From contig NC_133774.1 in assembly GCF_003597395.2 (NCBI RefSeq), positions 44,629,485-44,693,484 on the forward strand: a stretch of DNA of 64,000 nt. The letters are read 5' to 3'. This DNA comes from Chelonoidis abingdonii (Eukaryota > Chordata > Testudines > Testudinidae). A program made the position numbers and the translations under genes. The notes under the pieces were generated by a model that saw nothing but the letters and a program-made list of their open reading frames with translations, had not been told where the DNA came from and did no database searches. Positions 45,801 through 57,560 of the stretch are shown piece by piece (position 1 is the stretch's first letter; each line of letters begins with the position of its first letter).

Positions 45801-47689
45801 AACTAGTACAGCCTTTCTTAGACTGCAAATTCTGGAGGCACACTTTACATTAGCAGGGTTAAATGATACAGAGTTGTGAGTGACTGCAAACTAGATGAAG
45901 TTCATGTGATGAAGTGCCAAGATTGTGCAAAATATGAACATGCTAGTTCTTACTTGCTAACTGGCACAAGGGCCACAAAGATATTAGTCTTTAGATTTGC
46001 CTTCCAAGTACAAAATGATTGCTGGCAGTACACTATGAACATGTCAAGTTAAGGGAGTATATTTAAAAAGGGTCAGTCAGTGGTTTTTTTTCTTTAAATG
46101 GTAGCCACTGAAAAGTTATACAAACACTTCAGCTGTGGAATATATAATCTGACGTTTGGCAGGGTTCCCTTGTTGATCCAAGGAGTGAAGTATGCAGTAT
46201 ATGCCTAGCAGTTGTTTCACTGCTCATTCAAAAAGATAATCTATATCAGATATATTTTTCCCGTTCTGCTTTAACTAGACCACTTCCAGTAAGCAAACCT
46301 AATTAGCTGGTTTTCCAACAATACAGCAGCTTCTTTTAACAGCTGTAGATTCTAGAGGAGAAGGACCTGCAAATGGGGAATCATTGTGTGTCTGTGCGTG
46401 CACGTGCATATGCGAAAAAAAAGCCCAAACTGGAGCCAGTTATCTGAAGCCTCCTCCACCAACATGGGTGGCTTGAGTAAAACATGACCCACATCCAAAC
46501 CACCCCAGTAGTGGGTCTGCAAAATAAAAACTTCACCAATGAGGTGTTGCAAAATCAAATCATTCCTGACTTTGCCTATTTCTAGCTGAAACAGAGATGG
46601 GCTAAAATCAGAAGCATTCATCTGAAACCTGGCTCTCTTACTTCAAACTTTGAGGGTTCTGATATAATACTGTTGAGTCTGAGCTGGTTTTGGATTTGGT
46701 TTTGCAACACAAAAAACACCTCCCTCTCGCCCAGTTCTAGAGATCCCTTCCCCCAAATATTAAAAACTGCAAGTATGTCCTGTGAAGTTATCCAGGTTTT
46801 ACCTACTCCTTGGATTGGCTTAGAAAATAAACCAAGAAACCACATCTACCACAGCCGCCCATATAGCACCTGATGCAACACAAAAAAATGCAACTTCTGA
46901 GAAAGGAATCAGCATATTCACTTATGCATTCATTTTATTGTACTTCAAGGGAAAAATTTCAGGCTCTGATTGAAATTAAAAAGGAGTTTAAGTTTCTTTC
47001 CATTTTCTTTCACATATATATTTTTTGTTCTACTCAAATAATTGTTTCATTTTAAAGACTTAGCATCCCTTTTAATTATAAAAGTGGACAGAAGCCCTGT
47101 TTGCATCAAAGTAATGTAAATCTTCCCCACATACATTAAAAAGAGATGATGCTCTCACAGTGGATGGCTGGGTAATTGATATGCAAGTGGACTATGGACT
47201 TATTAATAACTTATTCATTTTATGATGACCTGCTTTGAGATGATAATCTGTTGTTGAAGCATCTTTTAAAAGCATATTTTCATTGATTTATTTTCATGTT
47301 TGTATTTTTATTCTGACAATCTATCAAACAGGGAAGAAAAGACTAAGATGTGACCTCCGTTATGCTACAAAATAAAGAGGCATTGCAGAATAACTGATTT
47401 TCCCAGAGATGAGTTCACAAGGTGTGAAGGGAATGCAGCACAAGACCATTTTAAATAGCCTGGCATGTCATTGCATGCAAAATTCCTTGTCACCAGAGGC
47501 CACTGGCCAAGTTTATTCCTGAGGCAACTCTGTAAAAGTCAGAGAAGTTCTAAGAAGCTGAGGCACACGAAGGGGAAAGAAATATTATACCTGAGATTAG
47601 CTATTGCTTTTCACACACATAGTACAATGATTCACGTGATGACCCAAAATGTAAGCATATTTATCCGTGTGAATATGGATGATATTGAA
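42871..47689. other. Unassigned DNA
   Basis: It contains A-runs and C-runs at 45,000-45,035 and a very AT-rich patch at 45,165-45,225. All open frames are under 90 codons on both strands, with no domain recognised and no TSD-flanked insertion found. Confidence 0.4.
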
Positions 47690-47894
47690 CCTGATTCATC
47701 ATTGCCCTTCACCTGGTGCAGTCAAAGCTGTGCAAAGTGGGTGGAGAAAGCAACCACCGTGATTTGAAAGTATGTTGCATCCACTTTGCACTGATGTACA
47801 GACTACAAAAAGTGCAGGGCAATGGAGAACCAGGCCCAATGTATGTCACTTCTAACTGGGCTGGATTTGGTGGTCTGGTTAAGCTATTTACATC

Positions 47895-48050
47895 CCAGGG
47901 GGCATGGATCAGCATTCATGTTACACTCCCCATCAGAACCCAGCCCAGGCCAGGGAAGCTAATGATCCAACCAGAGGACCAAATTTAGTGAAAAATCTTG
48001 GTCATGTGCCACCCAGGGTGCATTGCACATACGCTAAGAGGTACATCCCA
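47895..48050 (+). repeat. Family Z, plus copy
   Basis: This is the partner of 12,640-12,800 in opposite orientation, with landmarks ggcatggatcag, caggccagggaagctaatga, gaccaaattta, and gcattgcacatacgctaag. The upstream stretch 47,690-47,850 has an inverted pair (attgcccttcacc and gtgcagggcaatgg), so family Z may be the far end of a longer palindromic repeat. Confidence 0.6.
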
Positions 48051-48060
48051 AGACCAGGTT

Positions 48061-49568
48061 GGGAGGCAGAAATGGCTTTCAGGTTTGGATAATGTGTGCA
48101 TACAGTTTTGAGCTTGGTAATTAGTTTTAGAGGTTTGGACTTGTGAATGGGCTAAGGCTTGGACCTTGTCATCAACAGAACACACAGAACCTGAGCGGGT
48201 ATCCAAACTAACCCCTTCCTGAACTCTGGATTGTTTGGTAATGTAAAAATATAACAGACCTCAGTGTAAGATTGCTTCCTGAGTTTGGCTGTTGCAAGAC
48301 CTCCTCTGACTTAGTATCTCCAATCTGCCTTCACCCAAACAACCACTGCAGCCCCCTTTATATCCTGCTTAAAACTAATTACCCATCTCTCAGCAGTAAA
48401 TCCCTTGAATTCTAATACAGATGTTTAGCACCAGAATGTAGGTTGACTCAACACACGAGCTCTGCATTCTCTCATACAGGGTTTTGCAGTCTGTCATCCT
48501 GTTGTGGTCCCCAACCATAGCCCCTCTGAAATGACCAGGCTAATTACTAATTTTCTTTGAAATGTAAGACTCTGGCTCCCCATCACTAACCAGCTTGTGC
48601 TGTGTTGCTTCTTCTGATTTGTATTCCTCATTTTACAAACAAACACAAACGCACACACTAAGGTCACATACTGCAACTAGTCTTTGAGATGCTGAGGAGT
48701 ATACAATATACAGTACCCTTGTGGTTGGAGGAGCTCCATGGAAATAAACCCAAACCACCCAGAATAGGCTTCCTCTCTAGCAATACTATCCTGCTTGTCA
48801 TGATGTGACAACATCTGCAGAATCAAAGAGCAATGAAGGAGGGAAGCCATTATTTAAAACACTTAAAGGAATACAATATGTCCAAGATAAGACTAATTTT
48901 TTCAAGAATGAATAATGCTCTGCTTTTCTAGGGGCATTCTTCAGTTGATCACAATGGCTGCAACCAAGACATCTGGTTAAAGTCTGCAGTGCTCAAAACA
49001 CTGACTCCACAAAGGGAATACAGTACATAATGCTACTAAGTTTCCTGTGTAGAAGTGACTTCACTGGGACTGTTACAGAGTAAGGTACTACACATGGTAA
49101 GGAGGGCTGGTAGAATCAATCTAGTTCTTAGGCTGCACTAGAACCCAAAATATGCTACATGCTTTGTAAACATAGAGAAAGTCAAAACTCCTCTCCTGAA
49201 GAGTGTCCTCACGGATGAACTTAAAAGGCACAGAAGGTTAATTGAGGCTAGTTTGCAAATTTGATGTTTCCCTTAGTTAAGGGATGGCACAAAGCTGCCC
49301 CACTCCAGGAGCAGATCCTGGAGGGAATTCTTAGTCCCAATTCCCTCCTCAACCCACTCTTGCTCCAGGGGAGGATAATCTGCTATTGAACTATTCCTAT
49401 ACTAGTAGATGATTTCTTCCCCATCTGTGCTGGCTCAGTTCTACTGGCCCGTGCTTTGGAGGCGTGGCAAGGCCACTGCCCATTCCCTACCCTGCCTAGC
49501 TTATTTTTGTGGGAGGTTGAGTAGCAGCTCTAGGGGCACTGCTTTGCCCAGGTGATGTGAGTAGCTTA
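48061..49568. other. Unassigned DNA
   Basis: No element is recognised. Small frames on the minus strand (60-73 codons) lack any signature. Confidence 0.4.
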
Positions 49569-49938
49569 GAATCATAGACTATCAGGGTTGGAAATGATCT
49601 CAGGAGGTCATCTACTCCAACCCCCTGCTCAAAGCAGGACCAACACCAACTAAATCATCCCAGCCAGGGCTTTGTCAAGCCTGATCTTAAAAACCTCTAA
49701 GGATGGAGATTCCACCACCTCCCTAGGTAACCCATTCCAATGCTTCACCACCCTCCCCTACTGCAACTTGAGACCATTCCTTCTTGTTCTGTCATCTGCC
49801 ACCACTGAGAACATCCCTGCTCCATCCTCTTTGGAACCCCCCTTCTGGTAGTTGAAGGCTGCTGTCAAACCCCCCTCACTCTTCTTTTCTGCAGACTAAA
49901 TAACAAGGTTCCCTCAGCCTCAACCAGCTTGTGCCAGG
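49569..49938 (-). mobile_element. CR1 LINE 3' end, minus strand
   Basis: The plus strand reads gaatcatagactatcagggt, then ctcaggaggtcatctactcc, aaccccctgctcaaagcagg, ctaaatcatcccagccaggg, gattccaccacctccctagg and ctgcaacttgagaccattcc, the complement of a young CR1 3' region. It lacks about 45 bases normally present between the caccaccctcc and actgcaacttg blocks. This copy is the least diverged of the minus-strand CR1 pieces here. Confidence 0.92.
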
Positions 49939-50360
49939 TATTTCCCAACTCTATTGTGGAGTGTAGTATGGGCAGGTCAGAATTCTGCCGTTGGTTTGGA
50001 AGCTTATCAGAAATGTACCAGAATGATCCAAATGCCTGGGAAGTGGGCTGGAAATCTCACAAGGAAAGATTTATTGAACTTCTTACTTCCAGCCGGGCTG
50101 GAGTCACTGTGACAAGAACCTCTCTCTGACATCTGACATGCCCACTTCTGGCTAGATCTTGGAAATCTAGGGGGCTGATGAAAATTAAAGCAAATCAATA
50201 AAAAAAATTAACCCTTCCAAAAATACTCAGTTCAGGTTTGTGCACATCTCTGAATAAAGGTCTCAGGGGAATGAAAGTTCTTATTGTCTCTGAGCTTTTT
50301 TCTCGTCCCTAGACAACACAGGATGTTTTCTGTTTTATTCTGCACTCTCCAGGCTGGTCT
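49939..50360. other. Unassigned DNA
   Basis: Nothing is recognised between the CR1 tail and the following MITE-like unit. A 66-codon plus frame (49,929-50,129) and a minus frame overlap each other. Confidence 0.35.
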
Positions 50361-50608
50361 CTAGAGCTGGTATATTTCATGCAAAAATATCGACAAACAT
50401 CATTCTAATTACAATTTTTCTTTGAAATGTAGCAGGTTTCCATCAAAATCTGTTTTAAACAGAAAAAAACTGGGGTTTTGATTTCTTGATGAAACCCTGA
50501 GCATTTTAAATGAAAATAGATATTTTTTCCTTGGGTATTTTCTCTTTCATCCAAAAAACCATTTTCTGTTGAAAAATGTTTCAGTGGAAAATTTTGGACC
50601 AGCTGTAC
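50361..50608. mobile_element. AT-rich foldback MITE-like unit
   Basis: The left end is ctagagctggt and the right end is ggaccagctgta, an imperfect inverted pair. The interior is full of tttgaaatg, catcaaaat, gatgaaacc and ttttctgttgaaaaatg runs that pair with one another. The unit resembles reptile foldback repeats. No duplication could be assigned. Confidence 0.5.
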
Positions 50609-51408
50609 TGGCCACATAGTTAGGCTTTGATGTTGCAACATGAGCTGCTAATACAGACTGCTGCATCCCATTGACTTCAGACAGATTCTGCAGTGGGTAC
50701 AGGGGTCTGCCATGCGGAATTAGGGCCTTAATTCATTTCATGCTGGCTACCCTGCAGGGAGAGGGAATGGATGCCTTTGACAAGCAGAGCTCTGACAAGC
50801 CCACATGTGCTGCTTTTCTGGCCCTGCTTGGGAGTGCTTGCAGACATGTTGCCTGTTGGCAGGTCACACTCATCTCTCCCAGGCAGCACTACCTAGTGTC
50901 ACACAAGCACTCAGAGGCATGCTGCCTACCAATAGAAAGTGGCACTGCTCCCTGCAAGACGTATTAACTCTAAATTAATTCTGGGGAATTTGTTTTTAAC
51001 CCCATTCTATGGTATTTATTTCTCAAATCTAAAATGTCTGCCTCTTTGTGTAGCGGGCTGTGCATGGACACAGACATAACCTTCTCCAGACTTAGGTCAA
51101 GACTGTGGCTCATCCTATCTCTTGCACAGTACAGACTACCTGCATCATGAGGCACGGTGTGGAAGGGAGAGAAGGATTCTGAAGTCACTCCTCCTCCTCT
51201 CATGTAGATGGGCAGGATGGGAGTGTCCAATGCTTCAACTAGCACAGTGAGCCAGCAAGGAGGGGGAAGAAATCCATGCTGGCAAAGGGTCAGGATGGAT
51301 CACTTTTCCTCACAGAGCCTGGGAAGAATCATGGATCAGAGTGTGACTATGAATAATAATTCAGTCCCTCATCTTCCCTTGGGGTAATGCAACTATGTGC
51401 TGCCTCTG
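50609..51408. other. Unassigned DNA before Harbinger-like element
   Basis: Frames of 98 codons (+, 50,671-50,967) and 91 codons (-, 50,970-51,245) are open but without any domain I recognise. They are single frames and unsupported by neighbours. Confidence 0.35.
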
Positions 51409-52608
51409 GCCAGGTCTACACTGCGACTTTAAATCGATTTAATGGCCGATATACCGATTTAACGCTGTACCCGTTCACACGACGTCGTCATTAATATCGA
51501 GTTAAACGGCTCCTTAAATCGATTTTGGAACTCCTCCCAGATGAGAGGAGTAGCGCTAAATTCGAAAGTGATAACTCGGATTAGGTTCGTGTGGACGGAA
51601 ATCGACATTATTGGCCTCCTAGAGGTATCCCACAGTGCACCACTGACCGCTCTGGTCCGCAATCCGAACTCGGATGCGGAGTGCCACTAAACAGGAAAAG
51701 CCCCGAGACCTTTAGAATGACATTTCCTGCTTTCACGTGTCCAGCTCTGATCAGCACTGGTGGCGATGCAGTTCAAATGCAAAAGTAGCTCCTGCATTGA
51801 ACCTTACGGGAGATACTAGATCTGATCGCTGTATGGTGAGACAAATCTGTTTTATCAGAGCTCCGTTAAAGAACAGGAAATGCCAAAGCGTTTGAAAAAT
51901 AAACTCCAGGATACACAGCGGTGCGTGACAACCGTAACGGGAAGCCAGAGACTCAAACGGATGCTCATGGAGGGAGGGAGGGGGTAATGAGGACTACAGC
52001 TACCAGTCTCCACAGCAGTCTCTGAAAACTATTTGCATTCTTGGCTGAGCGCCCAATGTCTGTAGCTTAATACTCGGTGTTTTGCGTGGTTCACGGAACA
52101 GCTCGTCAGTCTCTTTCCCCCCCCCCCAGCACGTGAAAGAGAAGTAAAATAAATAATTCCTTGAGTACTGTAAATGTCACCCTCTGTGTACTGAATGCTG
52201 CTGGCAGAGAGTACGCGAGGTGTTGACAACGGTCAGGATACCGTTTGTGATCTCAGGGTCCATGATTGCTGTGCTATGGCGTTTGCTCAATGCACTCCGG
52301 GAAAAAGGCGCCAAAGGGTTGTCTGCTGCCTTCACAAAGGGAGGGGTGAGGCTGTACCCAGCACCACCCGGGGCAATGTTTTCTGCCCCATCAGGCACTG
52401 TGCTCTCAACCCGGAAGTGGGAACTATGGGATAGCTGAGGAACAGCTACCCACAGTGCACCGCTCCTGAAATCGATGGTAGCTTTGGACCATGGACGCAA
52501 ACAATCGATTTCGTGATCCCACTGTGGACGCGCTAAACCGATTTTATTAGATCTGTTTTGTAATATCGGTTTAAGCTAATTCGAAATAATCGTGCAGTGT
52601 AGACGTAC
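51409..52608 (+). mobile_element. Harbinger-like DNA transposon, 1.2 kb
   Basis: The ends gccaggtctacactgc and, inverted, gtacgtctacactgc form terminal repeats, followed on both sides by cgattta/cggttta-rich subterminal sequence. The direct repeat cctctg flanks it (51,403-51,408 and 52,609-52,614), longer than the 3 bp usual for Harbinger. The left third shows a decayed start of a Myb/SANT-like protein (see next entry), which points to PIF/Harbinger rather than hAT. The right third contains acccacagtgcaccgctc. The minus-strand 107-codon frame (52,177-52,500) is not a known domain. Confidence 0.75.
51765..51910 (+). pseudogene. Trace of a Myb/SANT-like DNA-binding ORF
   Basis: From an ATG at about 51,767 the text passes through a broken frame and then gatctgatcgctgtatgg (Asp-Leu-Ile-Ala-Val-Trp in the intact family), cagagctccgtta and a tttgaaaaat block. 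This matches the first helix region of the Myb/SANT-like protein that accompanies Harbinger transposases. Stops and indels end it within 50 codons. In intact elements this protein binds transposon ends and helps nuclear import of the transposase; this copy cannot. Confidence 0.5.
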
Positions 52609-52614
52609 CCTCTG

Positions 52615-53439
52615 ACTCAGAGTGAGGGGTAAATCCACAGACTAGTCCTTAGTGAACTTAGAGAACTGAGATAAGTAACCACATGTGTGATTTTCTGAAT
52701 CTTTGGCATAAGCTTAATATACATAAGGGTTGTTCCTGAAGGCAGCTAATATTATATTAGCACTGAAGACAATTGTTCATTTTGCTATAGCACAGGCTTC
52801 GCTGCAGCACATAACACTAAAAGACAGTTAAATCCTCCAGGCTAGAAGAGGGCCACGTGCAGAGTGAAGGCTCAGAGTGGGCAGGAAAAGCAAGACAAGA
52901 GATGCCTTTTCATTGTGTGAAGGCTGATGATTAGTGAGCGTAGGGTTTAGGGATGAGACATTTTCGCAGTGAGAGAGTAAAGCGGCAGAGGGCTCTGTCA
53001 CCACCAGTGGAGAGTGGTAGATGCTGGGAAACGAGTCATTCAGTGGCTGAACCAGATATAAGGACTGGAGCAACAAGTAGTCAGAACAGAGGAAAATAGG
53101 GCGGAACAAGATTGTATTCAGTGCTCCTCATCTGAGGGCACAAAGTGTTGAGCACAGGACTATAAACAATTCTAAGAATTATTATAAAGCACTTACCTGT
53201 GATGAGCCTTCTCATTATGCACTTGGCATTACATTCTGAACTCTAACATATCTGCTGCCCCAAAGGTATCCCTATCTGAATTATAATGTTTCTTATGAAA
53301 AAGGTGGGGCACTAAGCTGACATATCACAGTGCATTAAATAGCTTGCCACACCAGCTACTCTGTAAAAGAGAAATAACCTTGTTCCACCCACTTGTTGAT
53401 TCCTGTCTCAATTAGACTATACACTTGGTCAGATTCTGT
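52615..53439. other. Unassigned DNA
   Basis: No element is recognised. A 93-codon minus frame (52,828-53,109) has no signature. Confidence 0.4.
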
Positions 53440-53560
53440 CCTCTATTCTGTTTGTTCACAGTAGAGCAGGGCCCTGGTTTTGCATAAGTCCTTTTGGGGC
53501 TGCTGTAATACAAATGATGCATCAATTATTATTAATAATAATTAATATGTTCTGATAAAC
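53440..53560 (-). mobile_element. MIR/CORE-SINE-like fragment, minus strand
   Basis: Read on the minus strand: an ATT-rich head, then tttgtattacagcagcccc, accagggccctg and a caaacagaata-like end. This is the same order as the copy at 1,049. The adjoining attattattaataataatt is its simple-sequence neighbour. Confidence 0.55.
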
Positions 53561-53838
53561 TGTACTGTATTTTTCCACAAAGCCTCCTCCAGCATACTAC
53601 TCTAATCCAGTGCAATCTGCCAAAACTCTACTCTTTGTTCCTCTTTATTGGCTCAGTTCTGCTAGGTTTGTTTTGTGTTTCTTGGACTAGCAGGTTTTAT
53701 GTGGGAAGGCTATAACTGATCCAGAGGCGAGCAGTGAAAGACACAATGGGATGACTGGAGTGGAAGCTTGGCATGTACATGAATCCTGGAGGGTGACCTG
53801 AAAAGAGTTTGTCTGCATGAAGTGCCACCTGAAGAGCG

Positions 53839-54420
53839 ATGGAAGAAAAGATCCAAGGACTGGAGATGCAGGTGGAAAGTCTGGTCAAGTTTAGAAGGGG
53901 GTTTGAGCAGATGATGGAGCAAAGACATGAGGAGGCGGAAGGATAAGCGCACTTGCAGATGGAAGCAAGCCAAAGAATTCTGAGGACAGACTGCTGGGTG
54001 AGGAAAGTGAGGACAGTGAAACATGTAGACTAACAGACCAGGCAGAGAAAAGAGTGTCCAGAGAAGGAGAAATAGAACTCAGGAACAGGTTGTTGCAGAG
54101 TTGCAAATGAAGAAGGGGCAAGCAGGTGGTCCTGAAGGAGAGAAGGGCAAGGAAAAGAGAAGAGCTCTAGCCCTACAGGAAGAGGGGAGGGTCAATGGAG
54201 CAACACACATATGAGCCCCACAGGAAGGATTGCAGGGTGAAGAGGAATAGAGAGGACTTGCAGCAGTGGGTGCAGGGGATAGACGGAGAATCACACTGTC
54301 AGCCAGGAAAAAGGCAGGTCTACGCACGGGCGGACTCCTTACTGAGAAGAATAAGCAGACCTGTAACCAGAGCTGATCCCGAAGAACAGAAGGGTGTGCT
54401 GTCTGCCGCGTCCTAAAAAT
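53839..54420 (+). pseudogene. CR1 ORF1 remnant
   Basis: A frame opening at 53,839 runs 35 codons with heptad-like Leu/Val/Met spacing and many Glu, Gln and Arg residues, a coiled-coil type, before a TAA at 53,944-53,946. Purine-rich sequence of the same kind continues in other frames to about 54,420. In intact CR1, ORF1 protein binds the element RNA. Here it is broken by a stop and several frame changes. Confidence 0.55.
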
Positions 54421-55059
54421 ACGGGATGTGGACCTGAGGGCTGATAAAGGGATCGCTAACAGGGGCGGGAAGAATCCATTGAGTGTCCTTCATGTGAGAA
54501 CGAATGAACGGCTAGATTCTTGCTGGAACATATCAAGGGAGACTATGCCAGAACTGGGGAAGACGCTTAAGGAAATAGAGGCCAGGTGAATCTTCAGTGG
54601 GATTCTGCTGGTCTAAGAGAAGGGCAACAAAGGTGTGACAAGATTATGCATTCACAGATGGCTCAAGGCAAGTGTGCTAAAAGGAGGGCTTTGGGATGTA
54701 TGGCCACTGGGAAGCATTTAGGCACATAGACTGTTTCTCTCGGGTATGGACTTTTCACTGAGTAAGGAAGGGAAATAGACTTCCTAGGATGGAGGCTCGC
54801 ACAATGATGAAGAGAGATTTAAACTAGGAATTTGGGGGAGTGGTTGGGAGATGTCTAGTGATCTCCACGCCAGAATTTAACTTGAGGGAAGAAAACAAAG
54901 TAAGAGGGGATACAGGCGTGGACCAACAGAATTGACATAAGGGAAGAGTAAGTGTAGATACCAGTCAACACGTGGATGCGCTGGTGGTAGAATGTCTGTG
55001 CTAACAGGTAAAGAATGTCAGTGAAGGCCAAACGGCAAAATAGATGTCTGTACACATTG

Positions 55060-57560
55060 CGAGGACCTAGGGAAACAAATGGAAGGAACTAGACTAAATC
55101 GGTGGAGGAAATAAACCTGGATAGTATATAGGGATAACCAGAAACCATGGTGGACATGGTAGTCATTGACTGGAGTACAGGTATTGAAGGGTATGTGGCT
55201 GTTTAGGAAAAGGAAATAAAGAGCAAAGGTGGTGGAGTAGCATATATATCAATGATGAGGTTAACTGTAAGAAACTAAGAAGTGATGGAATGATAAGACA
55301 AGAGTCGGTCTTTGGCAAAAATCACCACCTGGGAAAGAAACTACTAGAGCCCCTGAGATAAACTGCTTGGGGTGTGCTACAGACCTCCGGGATCTGATTT
55401 GAATATGGATAGGATGTCTTTTAATGTTTTAATGAAGTAAACACGTAATGGGAATTGTGTGATCATGGGAGACTTTAACTTCCCAGAATAGACTGGAGGA
55501 GCAAGTGCTAGTAGAATAATAGGGCTCAGGTTTTTCTGGATGTGATAGCGGATGGATTTCTCACCAAATAGTTTGAAGAGACCAACAAGAGAGGATAGCC
55601 AATTTTTAGATATAGTTTTGGTGAGTAGGTGAGGACCTCACAGAAGAAATGGTTTGTAGGGGACAATCTTCGTCGAGTGATTCATGAGCTAATTCAGTTC
55701 AAACTAGATGGAAAGGATAAACAAATAGATCTGGGACTAGGTTTTTGACTTAAAGGGCCTAACTTTAAAGAATTAAGAAATTAGTTAGGAAGTGGATTGG
55801 ACTGAAGAACTTGTGGATCTAAATGTGGGGAAGGCCTGAATAACTTTATCGAAGCTGCAGAAACTATCAGAAGCCAGAAAGGGGGTAAAAAACCATAGCA
55901 ACGGAGTTGTATACAAGCTGGATGCAGCAAGCATCTCAAGAGGCGATTAAGAAAAGACAAGTTCAGAGGGGTAGCCAATGTTAGTTTGAATCTGTAAAGC
56001 AGCAGAAATCCTGTGCCCAAAAACGTCTGTTAGTCTATAGGTGCCACAGGAAGTCTCGCGGCTTTTAAGAAAAAAGCAGAAAGCCTACAAGGAGTGGAAG
56101 ATGATGGGATAGCAAAGACAGCTACCATAGTGAGCGTCAGAAACATGTAGGGATAAAGTGAGAAAGGCAAAAGCCAGTAAAGTTGGACCTTTGCAAAAGG
56201 AATGTAAAACCAGATATAAAGGTTCTATACTATATAAATAAGAAGAAAACAAAAACGAAGAAGTGGGACTCGATAAACACTGAGGATGGAATGGAGGTTA
56301 AGGATAATACCTAGCATGGCCCCAATTATCTAGATAAATACTTTGCCTCAGTCTTAAGTAAGGCTAATGCAGGAGCTTAGGGATAATGGAAGGATGACAA
56401 ATGGGAATGAGGATATGAGGTAGATATACCACATCTGCAAGGTGAAGCACAACTGACAGCTTAATGGGACAAAATCGAGGGTGCCAGATAATCTCATCCA
56501 AAGAACTATTAAAAGGACTGCACATGAAAATTGGCAGGCCATTAGCAAGAATTTTTAATGAATCGGTAAACTCAGGTGGGTTGTACCGTACAACTGGAGA
56601 ATTGCCTAACATAGTTTCCTATTTTAAGTGATAGGAAAAAGTGATCCAAAGTAACTTGGCTGTTAGTTTGATCATCTGTAGTATGTAAGGTCTGAAAAAA
56701 TTTTGAAGGAGAAAGAGGTTAAGGACATTGAGATTAATGGTAATTGGGACAAATTACAACATGGTTTTTACAAAAGGTAGATGTGGCCAAACCAACCTGA
56801 TCTCCTTGAGAAGTGACAGATTATTTGACAATAGGAAATGCAGTAGATTTAATTTACCCTCGAGTTTCGGTAAGGCATTTACACGTTCCAATGGGGAATT
56901 ATTAGTTAAATGGGAAAGAGATGGGGATCAATATGAAAATTGAAAGGTGGACAAGGACTGGTTAAAGGGGAGACTACAACGGGTGGTACTGAAGGATGAA
57001 CTGTCAGGACGGAAGGAGGTACTAGTGGTAGTTCGCTCAAGGATTAGTTTTGTGGACGCAATCTTATTTAACCTTTTTTATAACTGACCTTGGCACAAAA
57101 AGCGGGAATGTGCTAATAAAGTGTTGCGGATGACACAAGCTGGGAGGTATTGCTAAACCAGGGAGAAGGACTGGATTCATACAGGAAGATCTAGAATCGA
57201 CCTTATAAACGAGTAAATAGTAATAGGATGAATTTAATAGTGAAAGTGCAAGGTCAATGCAATTTAGAGATAATAATAAGAATTTTTAGTTATAATTGGG
57301 ACACATTCAGTGAAGCAACAGAGGATGGAGAAGGACCTTGGAATATTGGTTGATTCACAGGATGACTATAGGCCGCCAATGGTGTATATGGCCGTTAAAA
57401 AAGCTAATGCGGTTTTAGATGCAATCAGCGAGGTATTTCCAGCAAAGATAAGGAGGGTTAGCCACCATTAATAAGGCACTGGTGAGACCCTCATTTGAAT
57501 ACTGTGTGGCAGTCTGGTCTCCCATGTTTCAAGAAGGATGAATTAAACTGGAACAGGTTT
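55060..57560 (+). pseudogene. CR1 ORF2 remnant (endonuclease and reverse transcriptase)
   Basis: Endonuclease signatures are Cys-Tyr-Arg-Pro-Pro-Gly at about 55,374-55,392 and Met-Gly-Asp-Phe-Asn-Phe at about 55,465-55,482, the latter with the catalytic Asp and Asn of the APE-type fold. Reverse-transcriptase signatures are a Phe-Ser-Lys-Ala-Phe-like block near 56,860-56,880 and Ala-Asp-Asp-Thr at 57,126-57,137, the active-site pair. Frames change every 50-150 bases. In an intact element this protein nicks the target and copies the RNA at the nick. A 108-bp Penelope-like insertion lies between the endonuclease and RT parts. Confidence 0.8.
55957..56064. mobile_element. Penelope-like fragment inserted in CR1
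   Basis: It carries tcagaggggtagcc, gttagtttgaatctgtaaag and cagcagaaatcctgtg, then, inverted, gtctgttagtctatag, gtgccacaggaa and a gcggctttt end. This is the same facing-piece arrangement as at 10,477-10,913. The flanks ttaagaaaag (55,947-55,956) and ttaagaaaaaag (56,065-56,076) are a probable target-site duplication. Confidence 0.7.
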
